Shown piece by piece: positions 1 through 8,623 of a stretch of 30,521 bases of DNA. The translations under genes and the position numbers were made by a program. This stretch comes from Oscillospiraceae bacterium (GTDB lineage: Bacteria; Bacillota; Clostridia; Oscillospirales; Ruminococcaceae). Positions within the stretch are counted from its first letter, which is position 1; the number at the start of each line of letters is the position of its first letter. Under the pieces are notes generated by a model, which saw only the letters and a list, made by a program, of their open reading frames with translations, was not told where the DNA came from and did not search any database. Location: positions 1 through 30,521 of the forward strand of contig JAHHUA010000004.1 of assembly GCA_020024235.1 (NCBI GenBank), read 5' to 3'.

Positions 1-1
1 A

Positions 2-1990
2 TATGAAAGTGGAAAATATTCTATTGCAAAAGGTAACAAAAAAGAAAATGACAGTTGTGATTTAATAAACAGAATAAAAATAAACAGGAAAAATATTAAT
101 ATTGAAGATGATGAAAATCTCCTCTTGTTTGAAGAAAATCCACCTATGAAAGATATGGATTTAGCTGTGGAAAGAATTCGCAAAGCATTATATAACGAAG
201 AAAAAATCGCAATATACGGAGATTATGACTGTGATGGTATAACTTCTACCGCACTTTTATACAGCTATTTGGAAAATGAAGGCGGAGATATAATTTATTA
301 TATTCCCGAAAGAGAATCAGAAGGCTATGGACTTAACAAAGAAGCAATAGATACACTTAAAGAAAATGATGTAACCCTTATTATAACAGTGGACAACGGT
401 ATATCTGCATTAGATGAAATAGACTATGCACAAAATTTGGGAATTGATGTAGTTATTACCGATCACCACAGCCCAAGGGAAGTATTGCCCAATGCTGTGG
501 CAGTAGTAGACCCTCACAGAGTTGATTGCCCCTCAAATCTTAAATATCTCTGTGGTGCAGGTGTGGTATTTATGCTGCTGGCAGCTTTGGAAGGCGGGGA
601 TTATGAATTAATTTTAAATTTATACAGTGATATTGCTGCCATAGGTACTGTGGGAGATTCCGTGGAACTTATAGGGATAAACCGTTTAATAGTCAAATAC
701 GGTTTGGAAAAAATAAATTCAGGGGACAGAGTGGGAATTAAAGCATTGATGGAAACATCAGGAATAAAGGACGGTGCATCTTCTGAAAGTATATCTTTTA
801 AAATTGCCCCCAGAATAAATGCCGCAGGCAGAGTTGGCGATGTGGAAGTGGCTTTGGTACTTCTTTTGACAGAGGATTATGAGCAGGCTTTTTCATTGGC
901 ATTAAAATTAGATGAATACAACAATGAACGAAAAGAACTGGAAAAACATATACTCTCAGATATAAGAAAAATTATTTTAAATGATAAAAAAATTATAAGC
1001 GACAGAATTATTGTTATAAGAGGAGAAAATTGGCATAACGGTGTTGTAGGAATTGTTTGTTCAAAGGTTTCTGAAAAATACGGAAAACCCTGTATACTTT
1101 TTTCTGATGACGGCAAAGAGGCAAGAGGTTCAGGAAGAAGTATAGATGGTTTTAACATGATTGAGGCTATATCTGCCTGTTCAAAACATCTCACCAGATT
1201 CGGTGGACACCCAATGGCAGCAGGAATGACATTGGAAAGTGAAAACTTTGATGAATTTAAGGCTCAAATTGAAGAATACGCCAAAAAAACCTGTTATATA
1301 ATGCCCACAGCAATTCTTAATATAGATTTTGAAGTTTCACCTTCAGATATGACAACAGAACAAATTACACGGCTGGATATTTTTGCACCGTATGGTGTGG
1401 GAAATGAAATTCCTGTTTTTTGTATGAAAGATGTGGAAATTGATGGAATAGTTCCCCTTAGTGTGGGCAAACATATAAAAATAAAGGTGAAGAAAAATGA
1501 AGAATATTTTTATGTTCTCGGATTTGGCATAACACCTGAAAAATTTGAATATGACATAGGCGATAAAGTTGACATAGCTTTTACTGCTGATATTAATGAT
1601 TATATGGGAAAGAAAACCGTTTCTTTAAAGCTTAAAGATATAAGATTTTCCCACATAGATCAAAATGATGTCTGCAAAGGCAAAAAAATATATGAGCTTT
1701 TCATCAACAATGAAGATATAGCTCCGTATAAAAATGAGATAATCCCTGATAGAAATGATGGGGCTGTAATTTACAGATGGCTTAAAACAAACGGAAAATT
1801 TACCAGAAATTCCGATATAATGTATGTTAAATCGGGAGTTGATATGGGATATTGTAAATATTGCATCCTTTTAATGGTTATGGAAGAATTAGGACTTATA
1901 ACCACTGACAACAGTATTGACATAGTAAAGGTGAAAGAAAAAAAGGATTTTTGCAATTCGGAGATTTTAAAACGATTGAGTGGTGTATAA
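2..1990 (+). CDS. recJ: Single-stranded-DNA-specific exonuclease RecJ (5' end cut by window edge)
   Basis: RecJ degrades single-stranded DNA 5' to 3' in recombination and mismatch or base-excision repair, in the cytoplasm. The frame is open from base 2 with no stop, so the gene begins upstream of the window; the TTG at 125 is not the start. The DHH phosphoesterase core is visible: DYDCDG (about nt 218-235), TVDNG, TDHHS (DHH at 461-469) and GTVGDSVEL. The DHHA1 part follows, with APRINAAGR, WHNGVVGIV, GSGRS and the GGHPMAAG motif near nt 1201-1224. An OB-fold region and a C-terminal extension of about 100 residues complete it. About 662 residues are present, nearly a full-length clostridial RecJ, so only a short N-terminal piece is missing. 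It is the first of a co-oriented run and its end overlaps or abuts the rel start. Confidence 0.95.
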   Translation, partial: YESGKYSIAKGNKKENDSCDLINRIKINRKNINIEDDENLLLFEENPPMKDMDLAVERIRKALYNEEKIAIYGDYDCDGITSTALLYSYLENEGGDIIYYIPERESEGYGLNKEAIDTLKENDVTLIITVDNGISALDEIDYAQNLGIDVVITDHHSPREVLPNAVAVVDPHRVDCPSNLKYLCGAGVVFMLLAALEGGDYELILNLYSDIAAIGTVGDSVELIGINRLIVKYGLEKINSGDRVGIKALMETSGIKDGASSESISFKIAPRINAAGRVGDVEVALVLLLTEDYEQAFSLALKLDEYNNERKELEKHILSDIRKIILNDKKIISDRIIVIRGENWHNGVVGIVCSKVSEKYGKPCILFSDDGKEARGSGRSIDGFNMIEAISACSKHLTRFGGHPMAAGMTLESENFDEFKAQIEEYAKKTCYIMPTAILNIDFEVSPSDMTTEQITRLDIFAPYGVGNEIPVFCMKDVEIDGIVPLSVGKHIKIKVKKNEEYFYVLGFGITPEKFEYDIGDKVDIAFTADINDYMGKKTVSLKLKDIRFSHIDQNDVCKGKKIYELFINNEDIAPYKNEIIPDRNDGAVIYRWLKTNGKFTRNSDIMYVKSGVDMGYCKYCILLMVMEELGLITTDNSIDIVKVKEKKDFCNSEILKRLSGV

Positions 1991-1994
1991 ATTC

Positions 1995-4196
1995 ATGGAT
2001 AATATGGAAGATAAAATATGTACTATAGATGATTTAATAAATGCATTGGATCAAAGCAACAGAAATTATGACAGAAAAATGATTTTAAAAGCCTATGAAG
2101 TGGCAAACGAAGCACATAAAAATCAGGTAAGAAAATCAGGTGACCCATATATCTGCCACCCTGTTGCCGTTGCAATTATACTTATAGATTTGGGAATGGA
2201 TAACGAAACAATAACAGCATCACTTTTACATGATGTGGTGGAGGATACACCTGTTACTTTGGATCAGATTAAAAAAACTTTCGGTGAAGAAGTAGCTCTT
2301 ATAGTTGATGGTGTTACAAAATTAGAAAAAATCCCCTATTCAACCCGTGAAGAGCAACAGGCAGAAAATGTAAGAAAAATGCTGCTTGCCATTGCAGAAG
2401 ATGTAAGAGTTATTATTGTTAAACTTGCAGACCGTATTCACAATATGAGAACACTTCGCTTTATGTCGGAACAAAAACAGCGTGATATTGCCAAAGAAAC
2501 CATGGATGTTTATGCTCCTATAGCCCATAGGCTTGGTATGAGCGGAATGAAAGATGAACTTGAAGATAAATCTCTCCGATTTCTTGACCCAATAGGTTAC
2601 AGTGAAATAGAAAGACAGCTTGAATTTCGCAAAGATGAAAGAGAAGCTTTTTTAAAGAGAATTGAAGCTAAAATTGTGGACAGAATGAAAAAGGAAAATG
2701 TGAAAATATCCATTTTCGGCAGAGTTAAGAGCATTTACGGAATTTACAAAAAAGTTTATATAAACGGCAGAGCCTTTGAAGAAATTTTTGATGTTTATGC
2801 TGTAAGAATAATCGTAGATACAATTCCCGAATGTTATAATATTTTAGGTATTGTCCATGATATGTTTACGCCTATACCCAGCAGATTTAAAGATTATATA
2901 TCTACACCTAAAAACAATATGTATCAGTCATTGCATACCACATTGCTTGACAAAGAAGGAATACCTTTTGAAATTCAGATAAGAACCTGGGATATGCACT
3001 ATACTGCCGAATACGGTATTGCGGCTCATTGGAAATACAAAGCAGGTATATCCGGAAAAGATAAATTGGAAGAAAGATTAAGCTGGGTAAGACAGCTTTT
3101 GGAAAATCAGCAGGAAAGTGAAGATGTACAGGAAATTGTACGCAGCATTAAAACGGATATTGCCTCCGATGAAGTTTATGTATTTACCCCGGCAGGTCAT
3201 GTTATCACATTGCCGGTAGGTGCTACAGTAATTGATTTTGCTTACGCAATCCATACCGAAGTGGGAAATAAAATGGTGGGAGCAAAAGCTGACGGAAGAA
3301 TAGTTCCCATTGATTTTCAGGTTAAAACAGGTATGGTAGTAGAAGTAATTACCTCCAATGCTCAAAACAGAGGCCCCAGCAGAGATTGGCTCAATTTAGT
3401 AAAAACCTCCAGTGCCAGAAGTAAAATCAGAGCTTGGTTTAAACGGGAAAAACGAAGTGAAAACATAGCTGAGGGCAAGACCTTGTTTGAAAAAGAACTT
3501 CGCAGAAATCTCATTAATTTATCCGATGATGATATGTCCCAATTTATAGAAGATATTGCTAAACGCTGTAAAATGAACAGTGTTGAAGAATTTTATGCGG
3601 CAATAGGTTACGGTGGTTTGCTTATTTCAAAGGTAATGCCTAAAGTAAGAGATGAGTATACCAAATATAATAACCATGAAGAAAGAAATATCGGGGAAAT
3701 TGTTCAAAAACCAAAGAAAACAAGAAAAACTTCCGGTGGTGTAATAGTTGACGGTTTAGATGATTGCCTTGTAAAATTTGCCAAATGCTGCAATCCTTTG
3801 CCCGGTGATGAAATTGTTGGTTTTGTAACACGAGGATATGGCGTTTCAATTCACAAGGCTGACTGTCAAAATGTTATTAACTCCATTACTGATGAGGAAA
3901 ATAAAGAAAGATGGCTGCCTGCTCACTGGCAAAGACCCGGTGATGCAGTCAGAGAATCCTTTAAATCGGGTCTTGATATTTTAGCAGAGGACAAAGGCAG
4001 GATTTTTGCAGAAGTAAGCATAAGTCTTACTAATATGCACATATCAATATCTTCACTTATAGCTAAAGAAAATAAGGACGGTCAAATTTCTATTCAGGTA
4101 AGTTTTGAAATTTCAGGTTTGGATCAGTTAAATCAAATTATTGCAAATTTAAAGAAAATAGATGGAATAATTTCCGTAGAAAGATCCGCACAGTAG
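1995..4196 (+). CDS. relA: Bifunctional (p)ppGpp synthetase/hydrolase, Rel/SpoT type
   Basis: Makes and degrades the stringent-response alarmone (p)ppGpp on starved ribosomes. Full domain order of a long RSH enzyme (about 733 residues): HD hydrolase with HDVVED (H79-D84 from this start), the synthetase domain with GRVKSIYGIYKK and the RFKD motif, TGS (DEVYVFTPAGHVITLP), a helical linker, a Cys-containing region (FAKCCNPLPGDEIVG) and a C-terminal ACT domain. The intact HD motif and the RxKD form of the synthetase loop, rather than ExDD, are the known marks of a bifunctional Rel. Start choice: ATG 1995 lies 4 bases after the recJ stop. A GTG at 1980 would overlap recJ by 11 bases, and ATG 2004 is also possible. 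No strong Shine-Dalgarno decides among them, and translational coupling to recJ is likely. Followed by dtd, a classic neighbour. Confidence 0.95.
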   Translation: MDNMEDKICTIDDLINALDQSNRNYDRKMILKAYEVANEAHKNQVRKSGDPYICHPVAVAIILIDLGMDNETITASLLHDVVEDTPVTLDQIKKTFGEEVALIVDGVTKLEKIPYSTREEQQAENVRKMLLAIAEDVRVIIVKLADRIHNMRTLRFMSEQKQRDIAKETMDVYAPIAHRLGMSGMKDELEDKSLRFLDPIGYSEIERQLEFRKDEREAFLKRIEAKIVDRMKKENVKISIFGRVKSIYGIYKKVYINGRAFEEIFDVYAVRIIVDTIPECYNILGIVHDMFTPIPSRFKDYISTPKNNMYQSLHTTLLDKEGIPFEIQIRTWDMHYTAEYGIAAHWKYKAGISGKDKLEERLSWVRQLLENQQESEDVQEIVRSIKTDIASDEVYVFTPAGHVITLPVGATVIDFAYAIHTEVGNKMVGAKADGRIVPIDFQVKTGMVVEVITSNAQNRGPSRDWLNLVKTSSARSKIRAWFKREKRSENIAEGKTLFEKELRRNLINLSDDDMSQFIEDIAKRCKMNSVEEFYAAIGYGGLLISKVMPKVRDEYTKYNNHEERNIGEIVQKPKKTRKTSGGVIVDGLDDCLVKFAKCCNPLPGDEIVGFVTRGYGVSIHKADCQNVINSITDEENKERWLPAHWQRPGDAVRESFKSGLDILAEDKGRIFAEVSISLTNMHISISSLIAKENKDGQISIQVSFEISGLDQLNQIIANLKKIDGIISVERSAQ

Positions 4197-4208
4197 AAAG
4201 GTTAATTT

Positions 4209-4685
4209 ATGAGAGCAGTTATACAAAGAGTTTCACAAAGCAGTATTAAAATAAACGGTGAAGAGGGCGGCACAATAAAAAAAGGCTTTGTTGTTTTGGT
4301 AGGGGTTTCTGATGAGGACAGCGAAAAAGAAGCAGATTACCTGGCAGACAAAGTAATTGGTTTAAGAGTATTCAACGACAGTGATGACAAAATGAATTTG
4401 GCATTGGAAGATGTGGGTGGAGAAATTATGATAGTTTCTAATTTTACCCTTTATGGCAACTGCAAAAAGGGAAATCGCCCCTCCTTTATAAAAGCGGAAA
4501 AGCCCCCTAGAGCTACCGAAATATATAACCGTTTTGTAGACAGAATAAAAGGCAGATTTAAAAATAAAATTGTAACAGGAGAATTTGGAGCAGATATGCA
4601 AATAAATTTAATAAATGACGGCCCTATTACAATTATTATGGATACGGACGAAATGATGCCGCAAAATAAAAAAACAGGAGTGTGA
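4209..4685 (+). CDS. dtd: D-aminoacyl-tRNA deacylase
   Basis: Hydrolyses D-amino acids from mischarged tRNAs and so protects translation from D-residue incorporation. At 158 residues it has the family's usual size. It starts MRAVIQRVSQSSI, carries the first active-site strand around SNFTLYG (residues 77-83) followed by KGNRPSF, and has the cross-subunit motif NDGPIT at residues 136-141 (family form NxGPxT). It lies 12 bases after rel and 6 bases before the MBL hydrolase, in the conserved rel-dtd pairing of Firmicutes, so it is probably co-transcribed. A Shine-Dalgarno-like AGAAAGG lies just upstream. Nothing unusual is seen. Confidence 0.95.
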   Translation: MRAVIQRVSQSSIKINGEEGGTIKKGFVVLVGVSDEDSEKEADYLADKVIGLRVFNDSDDKMNLALEDVGGEIMIVSNFTLYGNCKKGNRPSFIKAEKPPRATEIYNRFVDRIKGRFKNKIVTGEFGADMQINLINDGPITIIMDTDEMMPQNKKTGV

Positions 4686-4691
4686 GATAAA

Positions 4692-5321
4692 ATGAAGATG
4701 AGTATTTTAAAGACAGGAAACTTTAACACAAATTGTTATATGATTTTGACAGAACAAAAAAATATGGTTTTGATTGATCCCGGTGATGAGGGGGAAAAAA
4801 TCAAAGCAATAATAGAAAAAACAGGTGCAAAACTAAGTGCTGTACTTTTGACTCACGCTCACCATGACCATACAGGTGCTGTTAAATTCCTAAAAGAATT
4901 ATATCCTGATGCAACTGTTTATATGGGCAGAGAAGATGAAGACATGATAAGCAATGTTTACAGAAACTATGCCTGTGTAAGAGGTAAAGCTATGGAAATA
5001 TTTAAAGATTTAAAAGCTGATGTGCTTATTGATGACGGTGAAACCATAAAAATTGATGAACTGGAATTTAAAGCTGTGGCTACCCCGGGACATACCAAAG
5101 GAGGTATCACATATATCTGTGAAGATAATATGTTTACAGGGGATACTCTTTTTTATGAAAGTATAGGCAGAAGCGACCTTTATGGCGGAAATTCCGAAAT
5201 ACTCTGTCAATCTGTTACCAAGCTTATGATGATGGAGGGAGATTATAAAGTTTATCCCGGACATGGACCCAGCACCACTTTGGAATATGAAAGACAAAAC
5301 AACAAGTATGTGAGAATTTAA
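4692..5321 (+). CDS. MBL-fold metallo-hydrolase (YqgX/glyoxalase II-like)
   Basis: A single-domain metallo-beta-lactamase-fold hydrolase of 209 residues. The binuclear metal motif THAHHDHTG is present (H55, H57, D59, H60), followed by TPGHTKGG, the bridging aspartate in FTGDTLF, and the last histidine in YPGHGPST. This is the small YqgX/YcbL-like group related to hydroxyacylglutathione hydrolase. Glyoxalase II would release D-lactate from a thioester, but many Clostridia lack glutathione, so the substrate is unknown. The start ATG 4692 is 6 bases after the dtd stop, with the Shine-Dalgarno GGAGTG inside the end of dtd; a second ATG at 4698 is possible. The dtd-MBL-hemZ order is common in Clostridia, which suggests co-expression rather than a shared pathway. 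Confidence 0.9.
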   Translation: MKMSILKTGNFNTNCYMILTEQKNMVLIDPGDEGEKIKAIIEKTGAKLSAVLLTHAHHDHTGAVKFLKELYPDATVYMGREDEDMISNVYRNYACVRGKAMEIFKDLKADVLIDDGETIKIDELEFKAVATPGHTKGGITYICEDNMFTGDTLFYESIGRSDLYGGNSEILCQSVTKLMMMEGDYKVYPGHGPSTTLEYERQNNKYVRI

Positions 5322-5324
5322 AAA

Positions 5325-6800
5325 ATGAAAATCATTTCACCTAAAAAAGAATATCTGTATGAGCTTGAAAGATTGACTTCCCTGTTTTTTCAGGGAGAAA
5401 AAAATTATTTTGCCCAAACTTCCAATGAAACAGAAAAAACAGGAAATTATCTTTTCGGAGATATTGACAAAACCGCTCAGGAAATTAAAATAATCGGGGA
5501 ATTAAATTACAATGAATTTCATAAAATAATATGTGAAACCATTTCTGAAAATGAACTGAAATATGCGGATATTGAACTTATTTTGGCAAGATATATTTAT
5601 GATATTTTAAGTGAATGTACAAAAAGAAAACCTAAATGGGGAGTTTTAACCGGGGTAAGACCTGTAAAGCTTATAGGCAATGCTATAAATAAGGGTATGG
5701 ACTATGAAACCTTGAAAACCGCATTCATTGACAAAAGAAGACTTTCGGAAGATAAATTCAATTTGGCTTATAAAACCTATTATAATGAAAAATCCATAAG
5801 GGATAAATCCACTGATGACAGTTTCAGTTTATATGTGGGAATACCCTTTTGTCCCACCAGATGCAGTTATTGTTCTTTTGTTTCCCAAACTGTAGAAAAA
5901 TCAGGGAAAATACTCACCTCATATTTGGAAAAACTTATAAAAGAAGTAGCTTACACCGGAAAAATTGCACATGAAATCGGACTTAAACTCAGAACTGTTT
6001 ATATAGGGGGAGGAACACCTACAGTATTAAGTGCAAAACAAATAAAACAGCTTACCGATGTAATAAATGACAATTTTGACATGAAAAACATTTGGGAGTA
6101 TACAATAGAGGCAGGCAGACCTGACACAATTTCCGAGGATAAACTTATAGCCATAAAAAATGCAGGAGCTACTCGAATAAGCATAAATCCCCAAACATTA
6201 AATGATGAGGTTTTGCGTGAAATCGGCAGAAAACACAGTGCAAAAGACACTTTGGATAAAATAAAAACAGCACGAAAACTGGGATTTGACAATATTAACA
6301 CGGATATTATAGCAGGACTTCCCTTAGATGATTTTGAAAGCTTTAAACACACAGTGGACGGACTTCTCGAAATATCCCCTGAAAATATAACTGTACATAC
6401 ACTTTCAGTAAAACGAAGTGCAAATTTAACCAGAGAAAATGACATTGACTACTTAAATAAAACAGAAAGCACCGCAAAAATGGTGGATTATGCTCAAAAA
6501 ATGCTGCTTAAATCCGGATATGAACCCTATTATCTCTACCGACAGAAAAATATGCTGGGTAATTTGGAAAATACGGGATTTTGCAAAAAAGGTTTTGAAG
6601 GATTATATAATGTATATATAATGGATGAAACTCATACAATATTGGCTTGCGGAGCAGGCTCAACCACAAAAGTAAAAGTCGGTGATAAATTGGAAAGAAT
6701 AGCTAATTTTAAATTTCCCTATGAGTATATAGACAATTTTGATGAAATATTAAACAGAAAGGGCATGGTGAAGATACTTTATGAAAACAATAATTTTTGA
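5325..6800 (+). CDS. hemZ: HemZ-type radical SAM protein (coproporphyrinogen dehydrogenase-like)
   Basis: A radical S-adenosylmethionine protein of 491 residues. The [4Fe-4S] ligand motif is CPTRCSYCSF, i.e. CX3CX2C at C176, C180 and C183. An N-terminal extension of about 165 residues precedes the radical SAM barrel, which is the HemZ architecture. GGGTPTVL (SAM-binding glycines) and an EAGRPDT segment follow, with a HemN-like C-terminal region. HemZ is annotated as oxygen-independent coproporphyrinogen III dehydrogenase, but the residue after CX2C is SF, as in HemW-like relatives, where classical HemN has a further cysteine. The actual reaction is therefore uncertain. It starts 3 bases after the MBL gene and overlaps the next gene by 20 bases. 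No other haem gene is seen in the window. Confidence 0.88.
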   Translation: MKIISPKKEYLYELERLTSLFFQGEKNYFAQTSNETEKTGNYLFGDIDKTAQEIKIIGELNYNEFHKIICETISENELKYADIELILARYIYDILSECTKRKPKWGVLTGVRPVKLIGNAINKGMDYETLKTAFIDKRRLSEDKFNLAYKTYYNEKSIRDKSTDDSFSLYVGIPFCPTRCSYCSFVSQTVEKSGKILTSYLEKLIKEVAYTGKIAHEIGLKLRTVYIGGGTPTVLSAKQIKQLTDVINDNFDMKNIWEYTIEAGRPDTISEDKLIAIKNAGATRISINPQTLNDEVLREIGRKHSAKDTLDKIKTARKLGFDNINTDIIAGLPLDDFESFKHTVDGLLEISPENITVHTLSVKRSANLTRENDIDYLNKTESTAKMVDYAQKMLLKSGYEPYYLYRQKNMLGNLENTGFCKKGFEGLYNVYIMDETHTILACGAGSTTKVKVGDKLERIANFKFPYEYIDNFDEILNRKGMVKILYENNNF

Positions 6801-7722
6801 CAAATATTCCAGAATTCAGCTAAACAGAATAAATAAATATGCTGAAACACCCCAAACATTCATAAAAGAAAGCGAAGCTAATTATCAGTTTCAACTGGAT
6901 ATGGTGGCTGAAAAACTCAGCAGCAGAGATGATAACTGCTCTATCATTTTACTTTCCGGTCCTTCTGCATCGGGGAAAACCACCACAGCCCACAAACTTT
7001 CCCAAACTTTTGAAAAAAGAGGTGTAAAAGCTCCTGTTATATCTTTGGACGATTTTTTTGTGGGAAAAGAACATTATCAAAAACTTCCCGATGGTACTCT
7101 TGATATGGAATCTATTTCCACATTGGATATACCTCTTATAAAATACTGTTTGTCTGAACTTTTGGAAAAAGGAAGCTGCGATTTTCCTGTATTTGATTTT
7201 AAAACATCATCTCGTTCAGATAAAATAAATCACATAGAAATTGAGGAAAATGATATTTTGATTATAGAAGGTATTCATGCACTTAATCCTGTTTTAACAG
7301 AGGGTATTCCCGCTGACAGAATTGTTAAAATCTATGTGAGTGTGAGAACTAAATTCATGAATGGCGAAGACAGTATTTTTGAACCCAAAACTATCAGACT
7401 TATGAGAAGAATGATAAGAGATAAAAGGGACAGAAACCACTCCCCCGAAGAAACTCTTAAAATGTGGAACAATATAGTTGAGGGGGAAATTAAATACATA
7501 GATCCATTTAGGGATGATGTGGATGTAAAAATAGATACTACACTTGACTATGAACCCTGTATATTCCATAATTTTCTTTATCCTTTGTTGGATAAGATTG
7601 ATAAAACAAATGAAAACCTCAATGAACTTCTGAAAATGTATTACGGTTTGGAAATGTTCACTGATATAGATGAAAAACTTTTACCTAAAAATTCACTTTT
7701 GAGAGAATTTGTAGGAGAATAA
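6781..7722 (+). CDS. Nucleoside (uridine) kinase-like P-loop protein, short form
   Basis: A phosphoribulokinase/uridine kinase family protein of 313 residues, expected to phosphorylate a nucleoside with ATP or GTP. The Walker A motif GPSASGKT spans residues 60-67, followed by SLDDFF (the substrate-side aspartates of uridine kinases), then IIEGIHALNP, RLMRRMIRDKRDR and a long C-terminal helical part. Many clostridial relatives are about 550 residues and carry TGS plus a threonyl-tRNA-synthetase-like second additional domain before the kinase. Here only about 55 residues precede Walker A, with the family's linker (IKESEANYQFQLDMVAEKL) retained. The start ATG 6781 lies inside the end of hemZ (20-base overlap), implying coupled translation. 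No terminator is seen after it; a new promoter follows at 7733. Confidence 0.85.
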   Translation: MKTIIFDKYSRIQLNRINKYAETPQTFIKESEANYQFQLDMVAEKLSSRDDNCSIILLSGPSASGKTTTAHKLSQTFEKRGVKAPVISLDDFFVGKEHYQKLPDGTLDMESISTLDIPLIKYCLSELLEKGSCDFPVFDFKTSSRSDKINHIEIEENDILIIEGIHALNPVLTEGIPADRIVKIYVSVRTKFMNGEDSIFEPKTIRLMRRMIRDKRDRNHSPEETLKMWNNIVEGEIKYIDPFRDDVDVKIDTTLDYEPCIFHNFLYPLLDKIDKTNENLNELLKMYYGLEMFTDIDEKLLPKNSLLREFVGE

Positions 7723-7732
7723 ATTTTATATA

Positions 7733-7761
7733 TTGTAATAGGCTTAAAAAACTGTTATAAT
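7733..7761 (+). promoter_or_regulatory. Sigma-A-type promoter of the zinc-ribbon/bactofilin unit
   Basis: TTGTAA at 7733-7738 and TATAAT at 7756-7761, separated by exactly 17 bases, lie 39 bases before the ATG at 7800. This is read directly from the sequence, with start-site use inferred. It separates the two-gene unit from the recJ-kinase run upstream. Confidence 0.7.
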
Positions 7762-7799
7762 TATATAAATAAATTTACGAAAGGAAGTGTTTTATTAGT

Positions 7800-8219
7800 A
7801 TGAGTAAAATAGACGAATTATTTAATAAAGCAAAAGCAGTGGCAAATGCCGCAGGGAAAAAAACTGGGGAAATGGTAGAAACATCTAAACTCAAACTGCA
7901 AGTTGTACAAATAAATTCCGATATTGATAAGATTTACAAAAGAATAGGTGAACTTACCTATAGTCAGGCAAGAAATCATATTGATGCCCATAGAGAAATA
8001 GAGGATGCTATGGCAGAAATTGATAAGATGTATCAGGAAGTTGAAGATTTAAATATCAAAATAAATAATTCTCAGCAAATTATTAAATGTGGAAATTGCG
8101 GTGCTGCTAATCCCATAGAATCTATTTTCTGTTCAAGATGCGGAAAGAGCCTTAACGATGAAAATAATTCTGCTCCTGCGGCATATGTTGATGTTAATAT
8201 AGAAAAAGAAGAAATATAG
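7800..8219 (+). CDS. Coiled-coil protein with C-terminal zinc ribbon
   Basis: A 139-residue cytoplasmic protein with no signal peptide or membrane segment. Residues 1-95 are rich in charged and amphipathic helix-forming residues, with heptad-like spacing (KLKLQVVQINSDIDKIYKRIGELTY and on to INNSQQII), so a coiled coil is likely. A zinc ribbon follows: CGNCGAANP...FCSRCG, two CxxC pairs 15 residues apart, then a polar tail. I do not recognise a characterised family and the function is unknown. The start ATG 7800 has the Shine-Dalgarno AAAGGAAG 12 bases upstream. The stop is 20 bases before the bactofilin gene, and both share the promoter at 7733 and the terminator at 8581, so the two products may act together. 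This is inference from layout only. Confidence 0.8.
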   Translation: MSKIDELFNKAKAVANAAGKKTGEMVETSKLKLQVVQINSDIDKIYKRIGELTYSQARNHIDAHREIEDAMAEIDKMYQEVEDLNIKINNSQQIIKCGNCGAANPIESIFCSRCGKSLNDENNSAPAAYVDVNIEKEEI

Positions 8220-8239
8220 CTAAATAGGAGATTTTAAAA

Positions 8240-8575
8240 ATGATAGATATGGAAAAGAAAGAACAAAAGTCTGTAATTTCCGAAGGTACAGTTATATCCG
8301 GAAATATTAAAACTTCTGATGATATTGCAGTTTTCGGAGAAGTAAACGGAAATATCAAATGTGATAAGAATGTTGAAATTAACGGTCATACAAACGGGGA
8401 TATCAATGCTGAAAACCTCACTATTGCAAGTGGTTCAATTAAAGGCAAAATCGAACTTAAAAATAAGATAGATATTCAGTATGCAGATAAAATCGAAGGT
8501 GATATTATCACAAAACAAATCGGCATTAAATCATGTGCAAGCCTGATAGCTAATATTAAAACAATTACAGAATAG
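8240..8575 (+). CDS. Bactofilin family (polymer-forming) protein
   Basis: A 111-residue protein with the short-period beta-helix pattern of bactofilins: SVISEGTVISGNIKTSDDIA, then VFGEVNGNIKCDKNVEINGH and repeated N/D-G-x-I steps through GSIKGKIELKN and GDIITKQIGIKS. Bactofilins self-assemble without nucleotides into filaments that scaffold cell-envelope or polarity proteins. This is the minimal one-domain type with short flanks and no transmembrane segment. The start ATG 8240 has AGGAG 9 bases upstream; a second in-frame ATG at 8249 is less well spaced. It is the second gene of a two-gene unit with the zinc-ribbon protein and is followed at once by a strong terminator. Confidence 0.85.
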   Translation: MIDMEKKEQKSVISEGTVISGNIKTSDDIAVFGEVNGNIKCDKNVEINGHTNGDINAENLTIASGSIKGKIELKNKIDIQYADKIEGDIITKQIGIKSCASLIANIKTITE

Positions 8576-8580
8576 CAAAA

Positions 8581-8620
8581 AACACCCCCAATATTGTAAA
8601 AATATCGGGGGTGTTTTTTT
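8581..8620. terminator. Rho-independent terminator between bactofilin and clpB (bidirectional)
   Basis: AACACCCCC (8581-8589) pairs with GGGGGTGTT (8607-8615). An inner ATATT/AATAT stem (8591-8595 with 8601-8605) caps it across one A/C mismatch. A run of seven Ts follows on the + strand, and on the - strand the hairpin is followed by TTTTTTGCT. It sits between convergent genes and can end both transcripts. Confidence 0.9.
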
Positions 8621-8623
8621 AGA

